Part shown: positions 9,092 through 16,298 of the stretch, piece after piece | Position numbering within the stretch: the first letter of the stretch is position 1 | Layout of the letters: every line of letters begins with the position of its first letter | Made by a program: the position numbers and the translations under genes | Assembly: GCF_041537905.1 (NCBI RefSeq) | Contig: NZ_JBGRUO010000001.1 | Span: 310,001-374,000 of the forward strand | Direction of reading: 5' to 3' | From: Ruegeria_C sp041537905 | GTDB lineage: Bacteria; Pseudomonadota; Alphaproteobacteria; Rhodobacterales; Rhodobacteraceae | Length of the DNA stretch: 64,000 nt | The notes under the pieces: model-generated | What the model saw: the letters and a program-made list of their open reading frames with translations, nothing else | Told to the model about the DNA's origin: nothing | Databases searched by the model: none

Positions 9092-9910
9092 ATGCTTGAT
9101 GCCTCGGACGGATACATCACCGAAGATGGCCGCAAGATCGGTGGCGTGGTGATGGAGATGAAGAATATCACGCTGCGCTTTGGCGGTGTGGTTGCGATCA
9201 AGGATATCTCGTTTGACATTCGCGAGGGTGAGATTCGCGCCATTATTGGCCCCAACGGGGCTGGCAAATCCTCGATGCTGAACGTGATCTCGGGGTTTTA
9301 TGTGCCGCAGGAGGGCGAGGTCTGGTTCCGGGGAGCGAAGCGCCCGCCGATGAAACCTTATGAGGTTGCCCGTCAGGGTATTGCACGCACCTTTCAGAAC
9401 ATCGCGCTGTTCGAAGGCATGAGCGTGCTGGACAATGTGATGACCGGGCGGCTCAACTTCATGAAGACCAATATCTTCCAGCAGGCTCTCTGGAAGGGGC
9501 GCGCAGAGGCGGAAGAAACCGAGAACCGGGCCGCGGTCGAGCGGATCATCGACTTTCTGGAGATCCAGCATATCCGCAAGACGCCGGTCGCACGGTTGCC
9601 CTACGGGTTGAAAAAGCGGGTCGAACTGGCGCGCGCGCTGGCGGCTGAGCCGAAGCTCTTGCTTCTGGATGAGCCGATGGCCGGGATGAATGTCGAAGAA
9701 AAAGAGGACATGTCCCGGTTCATTCTGGATGTGAATGACGAATTCGGCACCACTATCGCGCTGATCGAACACGATATGGGCGTTGTCATGGATCTGAGCG
9801 ACCGGGTGGTGGTGATGGATTATGGCAAGAAGATCGGCGATGGCACGCCCGACGAGGTGCGCAGCAATCAGGAGGTTATCGACGCCTATCTGGGAGTGTC
9901 GCATGACTGA
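9092..9910 (+). CDS. livG: Branched-chain-type ABC transporter ATPase (LivG)
   Basis: A 272-residue ATP-binding subunit. It has Walker A GPNGAGKS, the Q-loop in RTFQNIALFEGMSV, the variant signature LPYGLKKRVELARAL, Walker B LLLLDEPMAGM and the switch His in EHDMG. The long insertion and C-terminus are typical of LivG of the HAAT (hydrophobic amino acid transport) class. An N-terminal extension of about 20 residues precedes the first strand, so MEMKNITLRF could be a shorter start. It pairs with LivF further downstream to power two permeases, LivH and LivM. Confidence 0.93.
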   Translation: MLDASDGYITEDGRKIGGVVMEMKNITLRFGGVVAIKDISFDIREGEIRAIIGPNGAGKSSMLNVISGFYVPQEGEVWFRGAKRPPMKPYEVARQGIARTFQNIALFEGMSVLDNVMTGRLNFMKTNIFQQALWKGRAEAEETENRAAVERIIDFLEIQHIRKTPVARLPYGLKKRVELARALAAEPKLLLLDEPMAGMNVEEKEDMSRFILDVNDEFGTTIALIEHDMGVVMDLSDRVVVMDYGKKIGDGTPDEVRSNQEVIDAYLGVSHD

Positions 9911-9928
9911 CCAATCAAGAGAACCAAT

Positions 9929-9970
9929 AATTTTCGAAAATTCTTGGCAAATTTCTTCCAAGAAATTTGC
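9929..9970. repeat. Tandem palindromes between livG and livH
   Basis: Two adjacent palindromes in an AT-rich 74-bp gap. AATTTTCGAAAATT occupies 9929-9942, and GCAAATTTCTT and its reverse complement occupy 9947-9957 and 9960-9970 with a 2-nt centre. Either could form an RNA hairpin in the operon transcript. They end just before the livH ribosome binding site at 9971-9977. Confidence 0.75.
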
Positions 9971-9984
9971 GGGGAGGACCACCA

Positions 9985-10971
9985 ATGCCTGAACAACTTG
10001 TCTTTGCGATGGAGGTCATCCTGAACGGGTTGATGGCCGGTGTGCTTTATGCGCTGGTTGCACTCGGCTTTGTGTTGATCTTCAAGGCCTCGGGTATTTT
10101 CAACTATGCCCAAGGTGTCATGGCGCTTTTTGCGGCGATGACACTGGTGGGGATCATGAATGGCCAGGTGCCGTTCAGCCATTTGATCAATGCGATTTTC
10201 GGCGCTCATATCACCCATTTCGGCTGGCAGGTGCCTGCGATCATCGCAATACTGCTGACCATGGCGGTGATGGTGCTGCTGGCCTGGTGCGTCCAGCAAT
10301 TCGTGATGCGCCATCTGGTCAATCAGGAGCCGATCATCCTGTTCATGGCGACAATCGGACTGGCATATTTCCTTGAAGGTTTCGCCGACCTGATGTGGGG
10401 GTCCGAGATCAAATCGCTGGATGTTGGCCTGCCGCAGGGCATCAACCTGTGGATCGACGAGACCACGTTCAACATCTTTGGTTATGGTTTCTTCATCGAC
10501 AATCTCGACATCGTCGCGACAGTTGTGGCTGCTCTGCTGGTGGTCGCTTTGGTCGCTTTCAGCCAATACACCAAGGAAGGCCGCGCCATGCGCGCGGTGG
10601 CCGATGACCATCAGGCGGCCCTGTCGGTGGGTATCTCGCTGAACTTCATCTGGGTGATGGTATGGTCGGTCGCAGGCTTTGTCGCGCTGGTGGCGGGCAT
10701 CATGTGGGGCACCAAATCGGGCGTGCAGTTCTCGCTGTCGCTGATCGCATTGAAAGCGCTTCCGGTACTCATGCTGGGCGGCTTCACCTCTATCCCCGGA
10801 GCCATCGTCGGCGGGCTGATCATCGGTGTGGGCGAGAAACTGTTCGAATTTGCCATCGGGCCGCTGGTTGGCGGCGCCACCGAGAACTGGTTCGCTTATG
10901 TGCTGGCGCTGGTCTTCCTCGTCTTCCGACCCCAGGGTCTGTTTGGCGAAAAGATCATCGAGAGGGTGTGA
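9985..10971 (+). CDS. livH: Branched-chain-type ABC transporter permease (LivH)
   Basis: A 328-residue inner-membrane permease with about eight hydrophobic segments. The N-terminus (LNGLMAGVLYALVALGFVLI) and the motif IFNYAQGVMALFAAM are typical of LivH. The cytoplasmic loop GRAMRAVADDHQAALSVGI is the conserved contact region for the ATPases. The ATG at 9985 is preceded by GGGGAGG. It forms a heterodimer with LivM. The VOC gene starts 2 bp after its stop. Confidence 0.94.
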   Translation: MPEQLVFAMEVILNGLMAGVLYALVALGFVLIFKASGIFNYAQGVMALFAAMTLVGIMNGQVPFSHLINAIFGAHITHFGWQVPAIIAILLTMAVMVLLAWCVQQFVMRHLVNQEPIILFMATIGLAYFLEGFADLMWGSEIKSLDVGLPQGINLWIDETTFNIFGYGFFIDNLDIVATVVAALLVVALVAFSQYTKEGRAMRAVADDHQAALSVGISLNFIWVMVWSVAGFVALVAGIMWGTKSGVQFSLSLIALKALPVLMLGGFTSIPGAIVGGLIIGVGEKLFEFAIGPLVGGATENWFAYVLALVFLVFRPQGLFGEKIIERV

Positions 10972-10973
10972 GC

Positions 10974-11360
10974 ATGGCGCACAAATCCCGTATCGGCGTG
11001 ATCTGTATCGACTGCAAGACCGATGACCTGTCTGACGCCACCGGTTTCTGGTCTGCCATGCTTGGCAAAGAAGCCAAGCTGGATGAGCGGGGCAAATACG
11101 CTTCTTTCGAGGGACATCAGGGCTATCCGAAGGTGCTGCTCCAGGCCGTGGATCATGAACCGCGTGTGCATCTGGACATCGAAACCGATGATCTGGAGTC
11201 CGAGTGCGAGCGGCTCAAGGGGCTGGGCGCTACCGAGGTTGCACGGGTGCGCACATGGATCGTGATGCAAGCGCCCACCGGACACAGATTCTGTCTGGTG
11301 AACCCACAAGGCGCGGACTGGCCCGGAGAAGCCCGCTCCTTCAATGGAGACAGCGCATGA
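10974..11360 (+). CDS. VOC/glyoxalase-family protein
   Basis: A 128-residue protein of the vicinal-oxygen-chelate fold. It has paired beta-alpha-beta-beta units: IGVICIDCKTDDLSDATGFW at the start, HLDIETDDLESECERLKGLGA in the middle, and VMQAPTGHRFCLVNPQG near the end. The pattern is closest to short glyoxalase-like domain proteins. The metal-binding set is not clear enough to assign an enzyme. It lies 2 bp after livH and overlaps the next gene by ATGA, so it is co-translated within the transporter operon. That position suggests a role in handling the imported substrate. Confidence 0.8.
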   Translation: MAHKSRIGVICIDCKTDDLSDATGFWSAMLGKEAKLDERGKYASFEGHQGYPKVLLQAVDHEPRVHLDIETDDLESECERLKGLGATEVARVRTWIVMQAPTGHRFCLVNPQGADWPGEARSFNGDSA

Positions 11361-11614
11361 AAAAGCTGATCGCCATCATCAACGTGATCGCATGGGCCGG
11401 TTTCTGGGCCTTTGGCTATATCGCACTCACCTCGGATGATCTGACAAATGGTCAATTGGTGATCGCAGCCTTGCTCGCCTTTGCTGGTCTCGTGACCGGT
11501 ATCGCCGCCTACGTGAAACTCGCGCGCGATTCCGAGGCGAACGGGTACGCAAAAAGATCCAACCAACTGGGCGCTGTTGCCCGCGACCTGGCACAGCAGG
11601 AATGGGGAAAGTAA
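11357..11614 (+). CDS. Small two-helix membrane protein
   Basis: An 85-residue protein with two predicted membrane helices (about residues 4-26 and 35-58), then a charged tail ending in LAQQEWGK. Its ATG overlaps the VOC stop by 4 bp and livM begins 4 bp after its stop, so it is an integral operon member. I do not recognise a family. Placement between the two permease genes suggests an accessory factor for the importer, but that is inference. Confidence 0.75.
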   Translation: MKKLIAIINVIAWAGFWAFGYIALTSDDLTNGQLVIAALLAFAGLVTGIAAYVKLARDSEANGYAKRSNQLGAVARDLAQQEWGK

Positions 11615-11617
11615 GAC

Positions 11618-12694
11618 ATGTTCTATCGTGAAGCTGGCGATTTCAAAATCTCCTACCAACAGGACAGCCAGACCTTTCCCATCCGCTTTGACCGCTATCG
11701 GTATTACGTGGTGCTGGCCGTTGCCTTTGGCGTGGTGCCGTTTCTGATCAACGATTATTGGGCAAACGCGATCCTGCTGCCCTTCCTGATCTATGCGATT
11801 GCCGCCATCGGGCTGAACATCCTGACCGGCTATTGCGGGCAGGTCAGCCTGGGCACCGGTGGCTTCATGGCGGTGGGGGCCTATGCCTGTTACAAACTGA
11901 TGACCGCCTTTCCCGATGTCAGCATGTTCATCCATGTGATCCTGGCGGGCGGTATCACCGCTTTGGTGGGCGTGTTGTTTGGCCTGCCATCGCTCAGGAT
12001 CAAGGGGTTTTATCTGGCGGTGGCGACGCTGGCCGCGCAGTTCTTTCTGGTCTGGCTCTTCAACCGGGTGCCGTGGTTCTACAATTACTCCGCCTCGGGG
12101 CAGATCAACTCTCCGGAGCGTGATGTCTTTGGCATCATCATCACCGGCCCCAATGCGCCGGCCTGGGCCACCTATTTGTTCTGCCTGATCTTCCTGAGCA
12201 TCTGCGCCTTGATCGCCCGCAATCTTACACGCGGCACGATCGGGCGCTCCTGGATGGCAATTCGCGATATGGATATCGCGGCAGAGATCATCGGGGTGAA
12301 CCCGCTCAAGGCCAAGCTGACCGCCTTTGCCGTCAGTTCCTTCTTTGTCGGCATCTCGGGCGCGCTGTTCTTCGCGATTTATCTGGGCGCGGTCGAAGTG
12401 GGCGAAGTCTTTGGCATCCAGAAATCGTTCCTGGTGTTGTTCATGGTCATTATTGGAGGGTTAGGGTCTATTTTTGGCTCTTTCGCAGGGGCCGCTTTCC
12501 TTGTGCTGTTGCCGGTGGTGCTGAAGGTTGTGGGCGCAGACATGCTGGGCTGGCCCACCGATATCGTCGCGCATTTGCAATTGGTCATCGTTGGCGCGCT
12601 TATCATCATGTTCCTGATCCTTGAACCGCACGGGCTGGCCCAACTCTGGCGCGTGGCGAAAGAGAAACTGCGGCTGTGGCCGTTCCCGCACTGA
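11618..12694 (+). CDS. livM: Branched-chain-type ABC transporter permease (LivM)
   Basis: A 358-residue permease with about ten hydrophobic segments. Family signatures are AAIGLNILTGYCGQVSLGTGGFMAVGAYA near the second helix (quoted here only as a landmark: GLNILTGYCGQVSLG), the ATPase-contact loop GRSWMAIRDMDIAAEIIGVN, and GGLGSIFGSFAGA. A hydrophilic 35-residue N-terminal stretch precedes the first helix. It partners LivH. A CGGGGC/GCCCCG hairpin at 12703-12718 follows its stop. Confidence 0.94.
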   Translation: MFYREAGDFKISYQQDSQTFPIRFDRYRYYVVLAVAFGVVPFLINDYWANAILLPFLIYAIAAIGLNILTGYCGQVSLGTGGFMAVGAYACYKLMTAFPDVSMFIHVILAGGITALVGVLFGLPSLRIKGFYLAVATLAAQFFLVWLFNRVPWFYNYSASGQINSPERDVFGIIITGPNAPAWATYLFCLIFLSICALIARNLTRGTIGRSWMAIRDMDIAAEIIGVNPLKAKLTAFAVSSFFVGISGALFFAIYLGAVEVGEVFGIQKSFLVLFMVIIGGLGSIFGSFAGAAFLVLLPVVLKVVGADMLGWPTDIVAHLQLVIVGALIIMFLILEPHGLAQLWRVAKEKLRLWPFPH

Positions 12695-12702
12695 CACGAT
12701 GA

Positions 12703-12718
12703 CGGGGCATCGGCCCCG
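12703..12718 (+). repeat. Hairpin between livM and the binding-protein gene
   Basis: A perfect CGGGGC and GCCCCG pair with a 4-nt loop. There is no T-run, so it is not a classic terminator. Together with the hairpin at 14076-14099 it flanks the binding-protein gene. Such hairpins often adjust transcript stability so that the periplasmic subunit is made in excess. Confidence 0.5.
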
Positions 12719-12787
12719 CCCTACGGATGGCCCCAACCGGAACCGGGGCGCAGAAACATCGGACAATACCAGGGAGGAAACCAACCG

Positions 12788-14068
12788 ATGAAGATCAAAC
12801 TCACCACATTGGCACTTGGCGCTGTGATGGCGGCCGGGCCTGTTATGGCGGATCTTGTCTTTCCGTCGCTCAGCTATCGCACCGGCCCCTATGCGGCAGG
12901 TGGCATTCCCTTTGCCGACGGCTATGCCGACTACTTCACCCTGCTGAATGAGCGCGATGGCGGTATTGGCGGCGTTATGACAAGCGTGCCGGAATGTGAA
13001 ACCGGCTACAATACCGAGAAAGGCGTCGAATGCTACGAGGCGACCAAGGGCGAGGGCGCGCTGGTCTATCAACCCCTGTCGACAGGGATCACCTATCAGC
13101 TCATCCCCAAGGCCACTGCTGACGACATTCCGATCCACTCGATGGGGTATGGTCGAACCTCGGCCAAGAATGGCGATGTGTTCAGCCATGTCTTCAACTA
13201 CCCGGCCAACTACTGGGATGGTGCCTCGGGTGCGGTGAACTATCTGTTGGATGAAAACGGCGGCGATCTGAGCGGCAAGAAGATTGCACTGGTCTATCAC
13301 AACTCTGCCTATGGCAAGGAACCGATCCGAACACTGGAAGAGCTATCCGAAAAGCACGGGTTTGAGCTGGTGGCGCTGCCGGTGGATCACCCCGGCCAGG
13401 AACAGAAATCGCAATGGCTGCAGATCCGCCGCGATAAGCCGGACTATGTGCTGATGTGGGGCTGGGGCGTGATGAACCAGGTTGCGGTTCAGGAAGCGGC
13501 CAATATTCGCTTCCCGATGGAGAATTTCATCGGTGTCTGGTGGTCCGGCGCGGAACATGACGTCACGCCGGCAGGCGATGCGGCAAACGGATACAAGGCG
13601 CTGACCTTCCACAATGTGGGCACCGATTTCCCGGTCTTCGAAGACATCCAGAAATATGTCGTCGATGCTGGTAAGGCCGCAGGCGCAGGCGATCAGGTTG
13701 GAACGGTTCTGTATAACCGGGGTCTCTATGCCGCGATGCTGGCCGCCGAGGCCGCCAAGAAGGCGCAGGAAATCCATGGCACGGCTGAGATCACCTCGGC
13801 GCAGATGCGTGATGGCATGGAAGCGCTGGAAATCACCGAGGCCAAGATGGCTGAACTGGGTCTGCCCAATTTCGGCCCAACCTTCTCGGTGAACTGTCAA
13901 AACCATGGCGGTGACGCACTGGTCGGCGTGACCCAGTGGGATGCGGCGAACAAGACGTGGTCGATGATTTCTGACTTCAAACCGACAGATGGCGATGTGA
14001 TCGGTCCGCTGATCGACGCAGATTCCAGTGCCTATGCAGGCGAAAACAACATTTCGCCGAACTGCTAA
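12788..14068 (+). CDS. Periplasmic substrate-binding protein of the ABC importer
   Basis: A 426-residue type I periplasmic binding protein with a signal peptide (MKIKLTTLALGAVMAAGPVMA, cleavage near residue 22). The mature part begins LVFPSLSYRTGPYA, and the sequence contains the two-lobe pattern with GKKIALVYHNSAYGKEPI and GVWWSGAEHDV. Cysteines in VPECETGY, VECYEA, SVNCQNH and SPNC could form disulfides. GAGGGAAACC lies before the ATG at 12788. It resembles the HAAT-type binding proteins adjacent to acyl-CoA ligases in Proteobacteria rather than a true leucine-binding protein. The ligand is unknown, but a carboxylic acid is a reasonable guess given the flanking ligases. Confidence 0.9.
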   Translation: MKIKLTTLALGAVMAAGPVMADLVFPSLSYRTGPYAAGGIPFADGYADYFTLLNERDGGIGGVMTSVPECETGYNTEKGVECYEATKGEGALVYQPLSTGITYQLIPKATADDIPIHSMGYGRTSAKNGDVFSHVFNYPANYWDGASGAVNYLLDENGGDLSGKKIALVYHNSAYGKEPIRTLEELSEKHGFELVALPVDHPGQEQKSQWLQIRRDKPDYVLMWGWGVMNQVAVQEAANIRFPMENFIGVWWSGAEHDVTPAGDAANGYKALTFHNVGTDFPVFEDIQKYVVDAGKAAGAGDQVGTVLYNRGLYAAMLAAEAAKKAQEIHGTAEITSAQMRDGMEALEITEAKMAELGLPNFGPTFSVNCQNHGGDALVGVTQWDAANKTWSMISDFKPTDGDVIGPLIDADSSAYAGENNISPNC

Positions 14069-14075
14069 GCCAACG

Positions 14076-14099
14076 GGTGCGGCGGTACGCCGCCGCACC
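14076..14099 (+). repeat. Hairpin between the binding-protein gene and livF
   Basis: Arms GGTGCGGCG and CGCCGCACC (9 bp, perfect) with a 6-nt loop, located 7 bp after the binding-protein stop. No strong T-run follows, so partial termination or 3'-end protection of the binding-protein message is more likely than full termination. Confidence 0.6.
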
Positions 14100-14145
14100 T
14101 TGCCCACCTACCGCAAGACCCGACAAACCGCGTAAGGACACTCTG

Positions 14146-14982
14146 ATGCTGGATACAGCGACACAGACCGAGGTGCAGACCGAAACCCTGCTTGAGGTCA
14201 ACAATATCGAAGTGATCTACAATCACGTGATCCTCGTGCTGAAGGGCGTCAGCCTGAATGTTCCCAAAGGCGGGATCACCGCGTTGCTAGGTGGCAACGG
14301 GGCAGGCAAGACAACCACGCTGAAAGCGATTTCCAATCTGCTGCATTCGGAACGCGGTGAGGTCACCAAAGGCTCGGTCAAGTATCGCGGCAAAGAGGTG
14401 CACGGCTCGGACCCTGCTGATCTGGTGCGGCGTGGCGTCATTCAGGTGATGGAAGGCCGCCACTGTTTCGAACATCTGACGGTCGAGGAGAACCTGCTGA
14501 CCGGCTATTACACCCGCAAAGCCGGCAAAGCCCAGATGATGCAGGACCTTGAGCTGGTCTATACCTATTTCCCGCGCCTCAAAGAGCGCCGCAAAAGCCA
14601 GGCGGGCTATACCTCGGGCGGCGAACAGCAGATGGTCGCCATTGGCCGCGCACTGATGTCCAAGCCGGAAACCATCCTGTTGGACGAACCCTCGATGGGG
14701 CTTGCACCACAGCTTGTCGAAGAGATTTTCGGCATCGTGAAGGACCTCAACGAGAAAGAAGGCGTCTCGTTCCTGCTGGCAGAACAGAACACCAATGTGG
14801 CTCTGCGCTTTGCCCATTATGGCTATATTCTGGAATCCGGCCGGGTCGTGATGGACGGCCCCGCGGCAGAGCTGCGCGAGAACCCCGACGTCAAGGAATT
14901 CTACCTCGGTATGTCCGAGGAAGGGCGCAAGAGCTTTCGTGATGTGCGTTCCTATCGCCGCCGCAAGCGGTGGCTGAGCTGA
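14146..14982 (+). CDS. livF: Branched-chain-type ABC transporter ATPase (LivF)
   Basis: A 278-residue ATPase with Walker A GGNGAGKT, Walker B ILLDEPSMGLAP and the signature SGGEQQMVAIGRAL. The MEGRHCFEHLTVEENL segment is the LivF Q-loop region. The ATG at 14146 follows GTAAGGA. The C-terminal tail (RSYRRRKRWLS) is longer and more basic than usual for LivF. Its stop precedes the next ligase gene by about 14 bp, so the operon continues. Confidence 0.92.
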   Translation: MLDTATQTEVQTETLLEVNNIEVIYNHVILVLKGVSLNVPKGGITALLGGNGAGKTTTLKAISNLLHSERGEVTKGSVKYRGKEVHGSDPADLVRRGVIQVMEGRHCFEHLTVEENLLTGYYTRKAGKAQMMQDLELVYTYFPRLKERRKSQAGYTSGGEQQMVAIGRALMSKPETILLDEPSMGLAPQLVEEIFGIVKDLNEKEGVSFLLAEQNTNVALRFAHYGYILESGRVVMDGPAAELRENPDVKEFYLGMSEEGRKSFRDVRSYRRRKRWLS

Positions 14983-14996
14983 TGAGGGATCAGACC

Positions 14997-16214
14997 ATGA
15001 CTCATTTCGACGACCTGGAAACCCGCTCAGCCGATCAACGCGCCGCCGATCTGGCGCAAGTGTTGCCACAGCAGGTCGCCCATGCGCAAAGCGCACCGGG
15101 CTATGCGACGCTGATTGCGGATGTGGACGCACAGGCCATCACGTCGGTGGAGGCACTGACAGCCCTGCCGGTTTTGCGCAAATCCGATCTGACACAGGCG
15201 CAGGCGGCGCAGCGCCCCTTTGGCGGGTTCACCGTGAAACCGGCCAGCGGGTTTCATCACATCTTCCAGTCACCGGGCCCGGTTTATGAACCAGGCAGCA
15301 CCGACCATGACTGGTGGCGGATGGGGCGGTTCCTGCATGCGCTGGGCATCGGACAGGGCGATATCATCCAGAACTGCTTTGGCTATCACCTCACGCCTGC
15401 AGGCATGATCTTTGAAAGCGGCGCATGCGCGGTTGGGGCCGCCGTGCTGCCTGCGGGCACCGGCCAGACCGAGCTGCAGGTGACAGCCGCGCACGATATC
15501 GGCTGTACCGCTTATGCGGGCACGCCGGATTATCTGAAAATTATCCTCGACAAGGCGGATGAGATGGGCGTCACGCTCGATTTCACCAAAGCGGCTGTTG
15601 GCGGCGGCGCGTTGTTCCCGAGCCTGCGGCAGGAGTACAAGGATCGTGGCATCACCTGTCTGCAATGCTACGCAACCGCCGATCTGGGCAACATCGCCTA
15701 TGAAAGCGCCGCAATGGAGGGGATGATCATCGACGAGCATGTGATCGTCGAGATCGTGACCCCCGGCACAGGGACACCCGTTGCCCCCGGCGAAGTGGGC
15801 GAGGTCGTCGTGACCACGCTGAACCCGGATTATCCGCTGATCCGTTTCGCGACAGGTGACCTCAGCGCGGTGATGCCCGGCATCAGCCCCTGCGGCCGCA
15901 CCAACATACGCATCAAGGGCTGGATGGGCCGCGCCGACCAGACCACCAAGATCAAGGGAATGTTCGTACGGCCCGAACAGGTGGCGGCACTGGTCGAAAA
16001 GCATGACGAGATCGTCAAAGCGCGCGTCATTGCCGCGCGGCAGGGTGAGATGGACACGATGACGGTGCAGATCGAAAGCGCGGGCGGGGATGGCGACGCC
16101 TATGCAAGATCGGTGGCCGAGGTGCTGAAACTCAAGGGCGCGATCGAGGTGGTCGCCCCCGGTTCCCTGCCCCGCGACGGTCTGGTGATTGAGGATCAGC
16201 GCAGCTACGACTGA
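14997..16214 (+). CDS. PaaK-like acyl-CoA ligase family protein with degenerate motifs
   Basis: A 405-residue protein related to phenylacetate-CoA ligases. Recognisable features are LPVLRKSDL at the N-terminus, the central GCTAYAGTPDYLKIILDKA, LQCYATADLG (where PaaK has YG-E-like residues), PLIRFATGDLSAV, and the C-terminal IKGMFVRPEQV. The Ser/Thr/Gly-rich ATP loop is replaced by FQSPGPVYEPG, and the C-terminal LPR segment (SLPRDGLVIEDQR) lacks the usual catalytic lysine. It is the last gene of the importer operon. It may be an altered ligase or a non-adenylating relative. The start is ATG at 14997, with GAGGG upstream. Confidence 0.8.
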   Translation: MTHFDDLETRSADQRAADLAQVLPQQVAHAQSAPGYATLIADVDAQAITSVEALTALPVLRKSDLTQAQAAQRPFGGFTVKPASGFHHIFQSPGPVYEPGSTDHDWWRMGRFLHALGIGQGDIIQNCFGYHLTPAGMIFESGACAVGAAVLPAGTGQTELQVTAAHDIGCTAYAGTPDYLKIILDKADEMGVTLDFTKAAVGGGALFPSLRQEYKDRGITCLQCYATADLGNIAYESAAMEGMIIDEHVIVEIVTPGTGTPVAPGEVGEVVVTTLNPDYPLIRFATGDLSAVMPGISPCGRTNIRIKGWMGRADQTTKIKGMFVRPEQVAALVEKHDEIVKARVIAARQGEMDTMTVQIESAGGDGDAYARSVAEVLKLKGAIEVVAPGSLPRDGLVIEDQRSYD

Positions 16215-16256
16215 GCATTCGCTCTGGCGTTTTGCGCCGTTTTAACCAATAGAAGC

Positions 16257-16287
16257 GGGGCGTCTTTCAGGGCGCCCCCTCTTTGTT
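16257..16287 (+). terminator. Terminator of the importer operon
   Basis: GGGGCG at 16257-16262 pairs with CGCCCC at 16273-16278, followed by CTCTTTGTTG. It lies between the ligase stop and the iron permease start, separating the two transcription units. Confidence 0.65.
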
Positions 16288-16298
16288 GACCGGATCGC

